Shown here piece after piece: positions 1 to 7,863 of a stretch of 64,000 bases of DNA (the first letter of the stretch is position 1; the number at the start of each line of letters is the position of its first letter). Origin of the DNA: Flavobacterium sp. (GTDB lineage Bacteria; Bacteroidota; Bacteroidia; Flavobacteriales; Flavobacteriaceae); NCBI RefSeq assembly GCF_027484705.1, contig NZ_JAIXSL010000011.1, positions 146,033 through 210,032 on the forward strand. The letters run 5' to 3'. The position numbers and the translations under genes were made by a program. The notes under the pieces were generated by a model, which made no database searches, was not told where the DNA came from, and saw only the letters and a program-made list of their open reading frames with translations.

Positions 1-774
1 ATAAATATCCATATAGCCGACATCAAACACGCTGACCAGAAAATACACCGGAATAATCGTCAACAGCAGCAAAGCAGTAATGCTGATTTTTGAAATGTTT
101 TCGCCAAACGCAATCGGAATCGTCTCGTAACCGTTCGCCAGATCGCCTTTGATGTTCTCCAAATCTTTGATCATTTCCCGAACCAAAAGCAAAATGAAAA
201 GGAAAGTAGCATGCGTGAAAATCACCGCGAGATCGTTGGTGTGGTTTTCAATTTCATTGAACGGAAGCCTGTAATAATAGTACAATAAAATTCCAAAAAA
301 AGGAAAAACGGCCAGAAATGCAGCAATGAAGTTACTAAAAAGTGCGTATTTTTTGCGTTTGTGCGAATACAGCCAAATCAGAAAAATATAAGTCGCAAAG
401 AATAAACTCGCGCGCCACGACACGAGAAACGCAAACAAGGTCGCGATGAAATTCAAAAGGAAATACACGCGCAGTTTCGTATTCTGACTCACCAAACGAT
501 CGAGCATCGATTTGTTCGGCCGATTGATTAGATCCTTTTTGCTGTCGTAAAAACTGTTGATGATATAGCCCGAAGCAATTGTTATCGACGAGGCGAAAAC
601 CACGATGAACAACTTATAATCGAGTAGGATGGAGAGCGCACTTTTGCCCGGCGCCAGAATAAAAATCGCCGATAAATATTGGGCTACGATAATAATAGGA
701 ATATTATAGCCGCGCACTACAGAAAACAAACTGACAACTTTCATGATCCGCCATTTGTTCTTTCTGCTTAACAT
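1..774 (-). CDS. UbiA-family prenyltransferase (3' end outside window)
   Basis: Integral membrane prenyltransferase, probably of the geranylgeranylglycerol-phosphate geranylgeranyltransferase / UbiA group. It begins MLSRKNKWRIMKVV at 774 and stays open to base 1, so the C-terminus is missing. Both Asp-rich, Mg-pyrophosphate-binding motifs of the family are visible: NSFYDSKKD around residue 74 and DLENIKGD around residue 205, separated by several hydrophobic helices. It lies 30 nt downstream of the mevalonate kinase gene on the same strand, so it is probably the last gene of a mevalonate/prenyl operon, using the prenyl diphosphates that pathway makes. The acceptor substrate cannot be read from the sequence; menaquinone or heme prenylation are less likely alternatives. 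Confidence 0.85.
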   Translation of the reverse strand, partial: MLSRKNKWRIMKVVSLFSVVRGYNIPIIIVAQYLSAIFILAPGKSALSILLDYKLFIVVFASSITIASGYIINSFYDSKKDLINRPNKSMLDRLVSQNTKLRVYFLLNFIATLFAFLVSWRASLFFATYIFLIWLYSHKRKKYALFSNFIAAFLAVFPFFGILLYYYYRLPFNEIENHTNDLAVIFTHATFLFILLLVREMIKDLENIKGDLANGYETIPIAFGENISKISITALLLLTIIPVYFLVSVFDVGYMDIY

Positions 775-804
775 AAAAGAAGGGTCTGTTTGGAATAAAG
801 TAGA

Positions 805-1743
805 TTAAAACTGATAAACGACCTCGAGTTTGTAATCCTTCAAGGATTGTTTGGCTTTTTCGAGGTCTTCCGTAAATCCTAAGATATAACCGCCGCCTCC
901 CGAACCGCAAAGCTTTAAGTAATAATCATTGGTGTCGATCCCTTTCTGCCAGATGCCATGAAATTGCTCGGGAATCATCGGCTTGAAATTGTTCAGCACG
1001 ACTTTCGACAATTTTTTGGTGTTTGAAAATAAAGATTTCATATCGCCGCCGAGGAAATTCTCTACGCAAGCATCAGTATATTTGACGAATTGGTTTTTAA
1101 GCATCGTACGGAAACCCTGATCTTTAAGGTTTTCCATGAAGATATTGACCATCGGAGCCGTTTCGCCTACAATTCCTGAATCCAGCAAAAACACTGCGCC
1201 TTTGCCCGTCAGGCTTTGCGTAGGAATTCCGGTCGCTTCGATATGATCTTTGGAATTGATTAAAATAGGAATGCTCAAATAACTGTTGAGCGGATCCAAA
1301 CCCGAACTTTTACCATGGAAAAAAGATTCCATTTGCCCGAAGATGGTTTTGAGTTGCAGTAATTTTTCACGCGTTAAATTCTCTAAAACGGTGATTTTAT
1401 TTTGCGCGTATTTATCGTAAATCGCCGCTACCAATGCGCCGCTGCTGCCTACGCCATATCCTTGCGGAATGCTCGAATCGAAATACATGCCCGAAGCCAC
1501 ATCATTTTTCAAAGCTTCCAAATCGAAAGTCACCAATTCTGGTTGTTCGCTTTGCAAAGTTTCAAGATGCGACACGAAACGCTTCAGATTCGCATTCGAT
1601 TTGACCGCTTCAGCTGACGTATTGCCGTCTGATTTGAGCGCGCCGTTATAAAAATTGTAAGGAATTGACAATCCTTTAGAATCTTTGATGATTCCGTATT
1701 CTCCGAAGAGCAGGATTTTCGAGTAAAATAATGGTCCTTTCAT
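805..1743 (-). CDS. Mevalonate kinase-type GHMP kinase
   Basis: ATP-dependent GHMP-superfamily kinase of 312 residues, most likely phosphorylating mevalonate. The glycine-rich ATP loop PQGYGVGSSGA is at residues 93-103, and the C-terminal GHMP motif LCGSGGGG is near residue 280. The N-terminus KILLFGEYGI matches the start of mevalonate kinases. It starts 2 nt after the stop of mvaD, which fixes the pathway: mevalonate to isopentenyl diphosphate in the cytoplasm. No phosphomevalonate kinase is in the window, so that step is encoded elsewhere, or this kinase could be the phosphomevalonate enzyme; the sequence alone does not fully separate the two. Confidence 0.85.
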   Translation of the reverse strand: MKGPLFYSKILLFGEYGIIKDSKGLSIPYNFYNGALKSDGNTSAEAVKSNANLKRFVSHLETLQSEQPELVTFDLEALKNDVASGMYFDSSIPQGYGVGSSGALVAAIYDKYAQNKITVLENLTREKLLQLKTIFGQMESFFHGKSSGLDPLNSYLSIPILINSKDHIEATGIPTQSLTGKGAVFLLDSGIVGETAPMVNIFMENLKDQGFRTMLKNQFVKYTDACVENFLGGDMKSLFSNTKKLSKVVLNNFKPMIPEQFHGIWQKGIDTNDYYLKLCGSGGGGYILGFTEDLEKAKQSLKDYKLEVVYQF

Positions 1744-1745
1744 AG

Positions 1746-2837
1746 TTAGTTTTCAAGCATTAATTGACTTCCTTGTCCAATTGCATCACAAATATACTGA
1801 CCATTCTGACAATAGCCAACCAATTCGTGCTGAATAAATTGTAAAACTGTCACTTTATCGTTTTCGGGATACAAAACATGCACGTTCGCTCCAGCATCTA
1901 ACGTAAAACAAACCGGAATGTTGTGCGCTTTTCTGAATTTCCAGATCGCGTTGATGATTTCGAGCGTGTTGGGTTTCATCAAAATGAAATACGGCATCGA
2001 GGTCATCATCATCGCGTGTAAAGTCAAGGCTTCGCTTTCTACGATGGCTATGAATTTTTCAAGATCGCCGGTTTCTAAAATGATTCTGAGTTTCGAAAGG
2101 TTTTCATGCGCTTGTGCGAATCTTTGTTCGGCATAAGGATGGTCGTGCATCAAATCGTGTCCGACGGTGCTCGATACTTGCTTTTCACCTTTGTCGACGA
2201 GTAAAATCGTATCCTGATAATTGTTAAAATTAGCGTGAATCTCAGTAGGAAATTCTACGCCGAACAAATCAGAACTTTCGTCAATGTCCGCGTGATTTCC
2301 CCAAACGACTACTTTCCCTTTGACGCTTCTACAGGCACTTCCGGAACCCAAACGCGCTAAAAACGATGCTTTTTCATAGAAATAATCTTCGGTCATTTCA
2401 GGGTTCAAAACTTTTTCAAGGCTCATGACGTTCATCGCCAAAGCTGCCATTCCCGAAGCCGAAGAAGCGATTCCGGAACTGTGCGGAAAAGTATTTTGGG
2501 TATCAATCGTGAAATGAAATTGCTTCAAATACGGACAATAAACCGCAATGCGTTCGAAAAATTTCTGGATTTTCGGTTTGAAATCTTCCTTAGGTTTTCC
2601 TTCGAAAAGCAAGTCAAAACTAAAATGATCGTGATTCTCTTTTTTGTTGAAAGTCAGTTTGGTGATCGTTTTACAAGCATCCAAAGTGAAACTTACCGAC
2701 GGATTGGCCGGAATCTGGTGCGCTTTCTTGCCCCAATATTTGACTAAAGCGATGTTGCTCGGCGCGCTCCATTGAAATGTTCCGCTTTCGATGGTGCTCG
2801 AAAATGACTTGGGAATAAAATCCGTTGCAGTCCTCAT
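1746..2837 (-). CDS. mvaD: Diphosphomevalonate decarboxylase
   Basis: ATP-dependent decarboxylation of mevalonate 5-diphosphate to isopentenyl diphosphate, the last step of the mevalonate route. The family signature APSNIALVKYWGK is at residues 25-37 and the GHMP loop PHSSGIASSASG lies near residue 120. The open frame extends to a TTG at 2855, but a perfect TAnnTTTG promoter motif (2853-2860, minus strand) covers that codon, so translation should begin at ATG 2837 (363 residues). It is the first gene of the operon with the mevalonate kinase and UbiA genes. A full mevalonate route is common in Flavobacteriaceae. Confidence 0.93.
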   Translation of the reverse strand: MRTATDFIPKSFSSTIESGTFQWSAPSNIALVKYWGKKAHQIPANPSVSFTLDACKTITKLTFNKKENHDHFSFDLLFEGKPKEDFKPKIQKFFERIAVYCPYLKQFHFTIDTQNTFPHSSGIASSASGMAALAMNVMSLEKVLNPEMTEDYFYEKASFLARLGSGSACRSVKGKVVVWGNHADIDESSDLFGVEFPTEIHANFNNYQDTILLVDKGEKQVSSTVGHDLMHDHPYAEQRFAQAHENLSKLRIILETGDLEKFIAIVESEALTLHAMMMTSMPYFILMKPNTLEIINAIWKFRKAHNIPVCFTLDAGANVHVLYPENDKVTVLQFIQHELVGYCQNGQYICDAIGQGSQLMLEN

Positions 2838-2852
2838 AAATGGAAATTTTGA

Positions 2853-2860
2853 CAAAGATA
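2853..2860 (-). promoter_or_regulatory. -7 promoter motif for the mvaD operon
   Basis: TATCTTTG, an exact match to the Bacteroidetes consensus TAnnTTTG, ends 16 nt before ATG 2837. It overlaps the alternative TTG start and argues against it. Confidence 0.65.
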
Positions 2861-2885
2861 CTTTTTTTGGTTAAGCCTCGATGAG

Positions 2886-2893
2886 TAACTTTG
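2886..2893 (+). promoter_or_regulatory. -7 promoter motif for tspO
   Basis: TAACTTTG matches TAnnTTTG; a TTG at 2867-2869 is in about the right place for the -33 element. It lies inside the first codons of the longest frame (ATG 2881) and so favours the internal ATG at 2935. It is back to back with the mvaD promoter. Confidence 0.65.
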
Positions 2894-2934
2894 TGTATTC
2901 ACCGATAATTTCATTACATTTAAAAAAAACTGCC

Positions 2935-3411
2935 ATGAACAAATATCTTAAAATTTCTATTGTTGTCGTGACCTGCATTGCTGTTGGTTTTTTGTCGGGT
3001 CAAGCCACACAATCTTCGGTCACTACTTGGTTCCCAACTTTAGTCAAACCTGTTTTCAACCCGCCGGCTTGGGTTTTTGCTCCGGTCTGGAGTACACTTT
3101 ACATCATGATGGGAATTGCCGCCGGTTTGGTATGGAGCCGTATCGATTTTGAAAGGGAAGTCGTTCGCAAAGCTTTGATTTTCTTCGCAATTCAATTGGC
3201 ATTGAACGCACTTTGGTCGATTTTATTTTTCGGATTGAGAAACCCTTTTCTCGCGATGATTGAAATTGTTTTGCTTTGGTTGATGATTTATGAAACGTAC
3301 ATCAAGTTTGTGAAAATCGATAAAATTGCTGGCTATCTTTTTATCCCTTACTTATTTTGGGTGAGTTTTGCGAGCGTTTTGAATGCGAGTATTTGGTGGC
3401 TCAATAAATAA
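2935..3411 (+). CDS. tspO: TspO/MBR family membrane protein
   Basis: Small polytopic membrane protein of the tryptophan-rich sensory protein / peripheral benzodiazepine receptor family, which binds porphyrins and related hydrophobic ligands. The sequence has five hydrophobic segments and the typical features: WFPTLVKPVFNPPAWVFAPVWS after helix 1 (given here only as the P-F-NPP-W-FxPVW pattern), Trp-rich loops, ALNALWSILFFGLR, and a C-terminal NASIWWLN. The start at 2935 gives 158 residues, the usual length; the longer start at 2881 would add 18 residues encoded across the promoter motif. The gene stands alone, divergent from mvaD, and ends at a bidirectional terminator. Its physiological role here is unknown. 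Confidence 0.92.
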   Translation: MNKYLKISIVVVTCIAVGFLSGQATQSSVTTWFPTLVKPVFNPPAWVFAPVWSTLYIMMGIAAGLVWSRIDFEREVVRKALIFFAIQLALNALWSILFFGLRNPFLAMIEIVLLWLMIYETYIKFVKIDKIAGYLFIPYLFWVSFASVLNASIWWLNK

Positions 3412-3416
3412 AAAAA

Positions 3417-3436
3417 TCCCGAATGTTGGTTCGGGA
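3417..3436. terminator. Bidirectional intrinsic terminator
   Basis: Stem TCCCGAA/TTCGGGA with a 6-nt loop, flanked by an A-run on the left and a T-run on the right. It therefore works for tspO (plus) and for the convergent secreted-protein gene (minus). Confidence 0.85.
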
Positions 3437-3461
3437 TTTTTTAAAGGTTTTTTAATTGCTT

Positions 3462-5849
3462 TTATTCTACAATCAGTTTTTTGATTTGCTTGAGGTTGTT
3501 TTTAGTAGTTATTTCTACAAAATAAATCCCTTTGGCAAAATCCGAAACATCTAACGTTTGTCGTACAGCGTTGAGATTGCTCATGTTTTTAATACATTTT
3601 CCAGACACATCATTGATTTTTATGGTATTGATGGTTTCGCTGGTATTCAATAAATCAATCTGTACTTGCTTATGCGTCGGATTTGGATATAAGGCAAGAT
3701 TACCTGAATCGAAGTTGACATTTCCCAGCGCAGTCACAAATTTCGTATTAAACGTATTGGTCACAATAGGCGGATTCGAATCGAAATAGATGCTCGCAGT
3801 ATTTGGAATTATTGTTCCGACAACATACCCGGGTTTTGGTTTTATTTTGAAATTCACATAACCTTTACTCGACGTTTCACTTTGTGCCTGAGGTTTCAAT
3901 TGTATGCCGTTAAAATTCCAAACGACCTTGTTGTATACTCTGTCCATTGTATAATTATGGCTGGCATCAACCATTCTGATGCTTTGCTCATCGAGCCTGC
4001 TGTCAAGAAAATCTTCGAGTCTGACATCAATCGCATTCGAGGTTCCGGTGTTCTGGAAACGAATGGTATAATTTAGAAAATCGGTATTGTCAAAATCAGC
4101 CAATAGGATTTCATTGCCATGGGCTTCCATTTTATCATTAGGATCGTAGGATGCCACAACGATTTGGGCAATAGAATCGCTATTGTTGTTGCTATTGATG
4201 TCGTTCACCGGCGTTGTTATCGAAGCGCTGAAGTTTAGAACATCGTCAATATTAACCGAAGGAATAGCCGGAACAGTCATTGTTACCACAATCGACCGGA
4301 TTTCAAAAGGCGCTAAATTGACAAAATCATAGCTGAAGCCGGTCGCATTATTGGTAATTCCGGTTTGGCTTACGGTGTTGATGGCAACTGCAGGATCTTT
4401 TACGAACGACAATGTGCCCGAAGTAGGCGTAAGTCCAAGGTTTTTATAGACAATTTTATTTATAAAAGTAGTCGAACCCGCAACAGGCTGATTCTGCGCA
4501 ACAATCGAAACCGCTGCATCAGTGTAGGGCTGCGTAATGGTTAACGGAAAATAAATAAACTGGGTTCCACCATTAAAAACGACACTGACATCATTATAAT
4601 TGGTAGGCGTTAAAGCATAATAGGCAGCATATTCAGGATAAATCTGATACGATATGTCGTACGTATTGCTTGGGTTGGGATCATTGATATTGTATTTTCC
4701 GAACGGGGAACTCGCGCTGATAATATCACCGGTATTGTTGATCTGATAATTGAATGTACCGTATGAAAAATTGTATTCGTTGTTATCCCGTATTCCGTTA
4801 TTATTGACATCTACAAAAGCGACCAGTTGCATTTTGTCGGCACAAACGGTTTTACCTGCCCCCGGCGTTGAAAAATTGGTTTGCTCTAATTTGATGAATC
4901 CCGGATTGTTACTAAAATTGGTCACTAGTACTTTATAATATTCCCCGGCAACAGCATTCGGAATCGATAAAGTTTCGGTATAACTCGAAGAATAGCTGCA
5001 ATCGACAATATTTCCGAAAGGGTAAAAGGTACTATTTGTCGGTGGGAAGTTATCAAACGGGCAAGTCGGACAATCCTCAAAAATGATTTCGCTACAATTA
5101 TTATCCATGGCGAATGGGCCCCAAGCTGCAAAATCAACATCCATAAACAGCCCGGTAGGGTTTCCAATCGCATCAAATTGCGTATTTTGGCTGATGGTGT
5201 ATAATAGCGGACCGGATTCGGTAACTTTAAGCGTATAGTAAGCCGGGTTAGGGTTTGTTCCTAAACAAGCGATCTGGCCGGTGCTTGGTATGCCGGCAGT
5301 ATTTTCAAAAATATACGGATCATTTACTGTGGAACCACAAAACGCGGGTGCTGATTCACAACTCGAAATCGACTTGATGCAGATATCAAAAGTGACCATT
5401 TGACTCGTGCTATAAGTCGGGCTAAGTCTTAAATAATAAGTCTGTCCGATAACAAAATTAGAAGAAGAGGCTGTTAGGTTGATCGACGGAGAAGGCATAC
5501 AAGCAAGTGCTGTTAAATTACCGCAACTGCCTGAGTAAATAACCATTTTCATGTCCTGATTATTACTGCCTTGCAAATTAGTTATCGTAATAATATGCCT
5601 GCCAGAAGTTGCTGTGAAACTATACCAAACATCATTGTAGGTGGTTGTGCAAGCTGTTGGCTCCGGAGAATGCGTCGCCTCACTAATCACGCAGGAATTG
5701 AAATTGACACACAAGGCTCCCGAATTGACTGCTAGCGGAATCGCATTAAGGCATTCGTCATTCGTTGACGGAGCAATACTTTGTGCGGTGATAGAATAAC
5801 TAACGTTCAGCAAAAATAAAAGTAGCGTGGAAAATAAAGTTTTTTTCAT
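3462..5849 (-). CDS. Secreted type IX (T9SS) cargo protein with DUF7619-like and C-terminal sorting domains
   Basis: A 795-residue exported protein of unknown function. ATG 5849 gives a clean signal peptide (MKKTLFSTLLLFLLNVSYSITAQ). Next comes a cysteine-rich region beginning NDECLNAIPL and DVWYSFTATSGRH, seen in many Bacteroidetes surface proteins; then repeated beta-rich segments including a PPTNSTF/CPTCPFD stretch; then a DUF7619-like block (DPNDK, YTIRFQNTGTSNA, LDSRLDEQSIRM, SIYFDSNPPIVTN). The last ~80 residues are a type A sorting domain (NLALYPNPTHKQVQIDL to KGIYFVEITT, ending KKLIVE), which directs export by the type IX system and attachment or release at the surface. Longer upstream codons fall in the promoter. 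Confidence 0.85.
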   Translation of the reverse strand: MKKTLFSTLLLFLLNVSYSITAQSIAPSTNDECLNAIPLAVNSGALCVNFNSCVISEATHSPEPTACTTTYNDVWYSFTATSGRHIITITNLQGSNNQDMKMVIYSGSCGNLTALACMPSPSINLTASSSNFVIGQTYYLRLSPTYSTSQMVTFDICIKSISSCESAPAFCGSTVNDPYIFENTAGIPSTGQIACLGTNPNPAYYTLKVTESGPLLYTISQNTQFDAIGNPTGLFMDVDFAAWGPFAMDNNCSEIIFEDCPTCPFDNFPPTNSTFYPFGNIVDCSYSSSYTETLSIPNAVAGEYYKVLVTNFSNNPGFIKLEQTNFSTPGAGKTVCADKMQLVAFVDVNNNGIRDNNEYNFSYGTFNYQINNTGDIISASSPFGKYNINDPNPSNTYDISYQIYPEYAAYYALTPTNYNDVSVVFNGGTQFIYFPLTITQPYTDAAVSIVAQNQPVAGSTTFINKIVYKNLGLTPTSGTLSFVKDPAVAINTVSQTGITNNATGFSYDFVNLAPFEIRSIVVTMTVPAIPSVNIDDVLNFSASITTPVNDINSNNNSDSIAQIVVASYDPNDKMEAHGNEILLADFDNTDFLNYTIRFQNTGTSNAIDVRLEDFLDSRLDEQSIRMVDASHNYTMDRVYNKVVWNFNGIQLKPQAQSETSSKGYVNFKIKPKPGYVVGTIIPNTASIYFDSNPPIVTNTFNTKFVTALGNVNFDSGNLALYPNPTHKQVQIDLLNTSETINTIKINDVSGKCIKNMSNLNAVRQTLDVSDFAKGIYFVEITTKNNLKQIKKLIVE

Positions 5850-5867
5850 AATGACTTGTTTAAAAAT

Positions 5868-5875
5868 CAAATATA
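5868..5875 (-). promoter_or_regulatory. -7 promoter motif of the T9SS cargo gene
   Basis: TATATTTG on the minus strand, 18 nt upstream of ATG 5849; exact TAnnTTTG match. It overlaps the extended reading frame and supports the internal start. Confidence 0.6.
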
Positions 5876-5908
5876 CTTGATAATTAACAATCTACAACAA
5901 TATTTTTT

Positions 5909-7120
5909 TTACGCAATAGCACTTGCCACAATAAACCCGCTAGTCCACGCATTCTGGAAATTGAATCCGCCCGTAATCGCATCGATGTTTACGATTTCTC
6001 CAGCAAAGTATAAATCCGGAAGGATTTTGCTTTCCATTGTTTTGAAATTGATTTCTTTCAAATCAACACCGCCTGCCGTGACGAATTCTTCCTTGAAAGT
6101 ACTTTTACCGTTCACCTGAAAATGCGCATGGGTTAATTGATTCGCCAAATTCTGAAGTTGTGCTTTCGACAAATCCGCCCATTTGGTTTCGCTGTCAATG
6201 CCCGAGGCCAAAACGAAACTTTCCCACAAACGGTTCGGGAACTCAAAAGGCGATTTTTTGGAAACTGCTTTCTTAGCCTGATCTTGTTTAAGTTCTTTTA
6301 AAATTTCCATAGCTTCATTAAAATCAACATCATGAAGCCAATTGACAATAATCGTAAACTGATAATTTTTGTCGTGTAAAATTCGTGCGCCCCAAGCCGA
6401 CAAACGTAGAATACCCGGCCCGCTCATGCCCCAATGCGTAATCAACAACGGACCGCTTGCGCTGAGTTTAGTGTCTTTTACTTGTACAGAAGCCAAAGCG
6501 GAAACGCCCATCAAATCCTTAATTCTCGGATCTTTGATGTTGAACGTAAACAGCGAAGGCACAGGAATGACAATCGAATGCCCTAAGTTTTGCAACAAAT
6601 CCCACATTTTCGGATTGCTGCCCGAAGCCATCACGATTTTTTGACACGCAAAAGTTTCGGTTTGTGTTTCGACTTTCCAAAAAGTATCGCTGCGAAAAAT
6701 CGATTGCACGCTTTGACCTGTCAGTACTGCAATGCCTAGTTTTTGGGTTGCCTTCAGAAAACAATCGATAATCGTTTGAGAGGAATTCGATACCGGAAAC
6801 ATTCTTCCGTCGTCTTCAATTTTGAGCTCGACACCATGTTTTTCGAACCATTCAATCGTATCGCCAGAGCAGAACTGATGAAACGGTCCTCGCAATTCCT
6901 TTTCGCCACGCGGATAAAATTTCACCAAATCATTCGGCACAAAACAAGCATGCGTCACATTGCAACGCCCGCCGCCCGAAATGCGCACTTTTTCCAAGAC
7001 GTTTTTGCCGCGTTCGAGAATGGCCACTTTGAGTTTTGGGTTTTTCTCTGCAATATTGATTGCGGTAAAAAATCCTGCAGCGCCACCGCCAACAACAATA
7101 ATATCGTAATTCTGGTTCAT
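5909..7120 (-). CDS. HI0933/YhiN-type NAD(P)/FAD-dependent oxidoreductase
   Basis: Cytoplasmic flavoprotein of 403 residues. The N-terminus YDIIVVGGGAAGFFTAINIAE is the Rossmann dinucleotide-binding fold for FAD (described by its GxGxxG pattern), followed by RISGGGRCNVTH, the hallmark of the HI0933 family, and a C-terminal DLYFAGEIVNIDAITGGFNFQ-type FAD contact (key part GEIVNIDAITGG). Function in the family is poorly defined; some relatives are called aminoacetone oxidase-like. The start at 7120 overlaps the upstream phosphodiesterase stop in an ATGA, so the two are translationally coupled. The longer frame to 7204 lies entirely inside that upstream gene and is rejected. Confidence 0.88.
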   Translation of the reverse strand: MNQNYDIIVVGGGAAGFFTAINIAEKNPKLKVAILERGKNVLEKVRISGGGRCNVTHACFVPNDLVKFYPRGEKELRGPFHQFCSGDTIEWFEKHGVELKIEDDGRMFPVSNSSQTIIDCFLKATQKLGIAVLTGQSVQSIFRSDTFWKVETQTETFACQKIVMASGSNPKMWDLLQNLGHSIVIPVPSLFTFNIKDPRIKDLMGVSALASVQVKDTKLSASGPLLITHWGMSGPGILRLSAWGARILHDKNYQFTIIVNWLHDVDFNEAMEILKELKQDQAKKAVSKKSPFEFPNRLWESFVLASGIDSETKWADLSKAQLQNLANQLTHAHFQVNGKSTFKEEFVTAGGVDLKEINFKTMESKILPDLYFAGEIVNIDAITGGFNFQNAWTSGFIVASAIA

Positions 7121-7803
7121 AATCGGTCGGGGAAATCGGTGATGATTCCGTTTACTTGAAAGTTTTTTATTTTTTGGATGTCTTCGGGTTCGTTGACCGT
7201 CCAAGGGAATACTTGAAATCCTTTTTGCTGCATTGTTATGGTGTTTTCTGCGGTCAATAAATGAAAATAAGGATGAATACTTTTCGCTTTGATGAAGGTG
7301 GCAAATCCTATCGCCAAATCAATCTCGGTAGAAGTCAAAACGCCCAAATTGATTTCAGGATTGATGGCATGAACTTCTTGCAACGCATTCCAATCGAAGC
7401 TCGAAACCAGAAACAAATCGTTTGTCCAGTTTTTTGCTGCGATATATTTTTCGATCAACGCTACAACTGGTTTCGCAGTTTGGTTTCCTTTGAGTTCCAC
7501 ATTGATGAAAACCTTTCGTTCAATAAGATCAAAAACTTCCGCAAGCGTAGGAATTTGATGTTCGTCGTCGATTCGTAATGCTTTCAATTCGTGTAAAGAT
7601 AATTCATTGACGAAACCATTTGCGTTGGTCGTTCGGTTTACGGTATCGTCGTGAATGACTATAATTTCACCATCGGAACTTAAATGCACATCCAGTTCGA
7701 CGCCATCAACCCGCATGTCAAGTGCTTTTTGAAATGAAGCCAAAGTGTTTTCAGGCGCATAGCCTTTCGCACCGCGATGACCGATTTTATAGAATGGTTG
7801 CAT
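7117..7803 (-). CDS. Glycerophosphodiester phosphodiesterase family protein
   Basis: Hydrolyses glycerophosphodiesters to glycerol-3-phosphate and an alcohol. The catalytic signature is complete at the N-terminus: GHRGAKGYAPENT (His, Arg), then VELDVHLSSDG and VIHDDTVNRTT with the metal-binding Glu/Asp and second His. Length (228 residues) fits the short cytoplasmic UgpQ-like members and there is no signal peptide. It overlaps the HI0933-type oxidoreductase by 4 nt, forming a two-gene unit. A near-consensus -7 element (TAGCTTTA, minus strand, 7819-7826) lies just upstream, next to the terminator of the starch operon. Confidence 0.9.
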   Translation of the reverse strand: MQPFYKIGHRGAKGYAPENTLASFQKALDMRVDGVELDVHLSSDGEIIVIHDDTVNRTTNANGFVNELSLHELKALRIDDEHQIPTLAEVFDLIERKVFINVELKGNQTAKPVVALIEKYIAAKNWTNDLFLVSSFDWNALQEVHAINPEINLGVLTSTEIDLAIGFATFIKAKSIHPYFHLLTAENTITMQQKGFQVFPWTVNEPEDIQKIKNFQVNGIITDFPDRL

Positions 7804-7825
7804 AACTTTCGAAAGCCGTAAAGCT

Positions 7826-7854
7826 AAAAAAACGCCTTCATTTCGGAAGACGTT
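7826..7854 (-). terminator. Terminator of the minus-strand starch-degradation operon
   Basis: On the minus strand AACGTCTTC and GAAGGCGTT pair around a 6-nt loop (one G-U), followed by a T-run. It starts 10 nt after the amylase stop codon. Confidence 0.8.
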
Positions 7855-7863
7855 TCGGGTATT

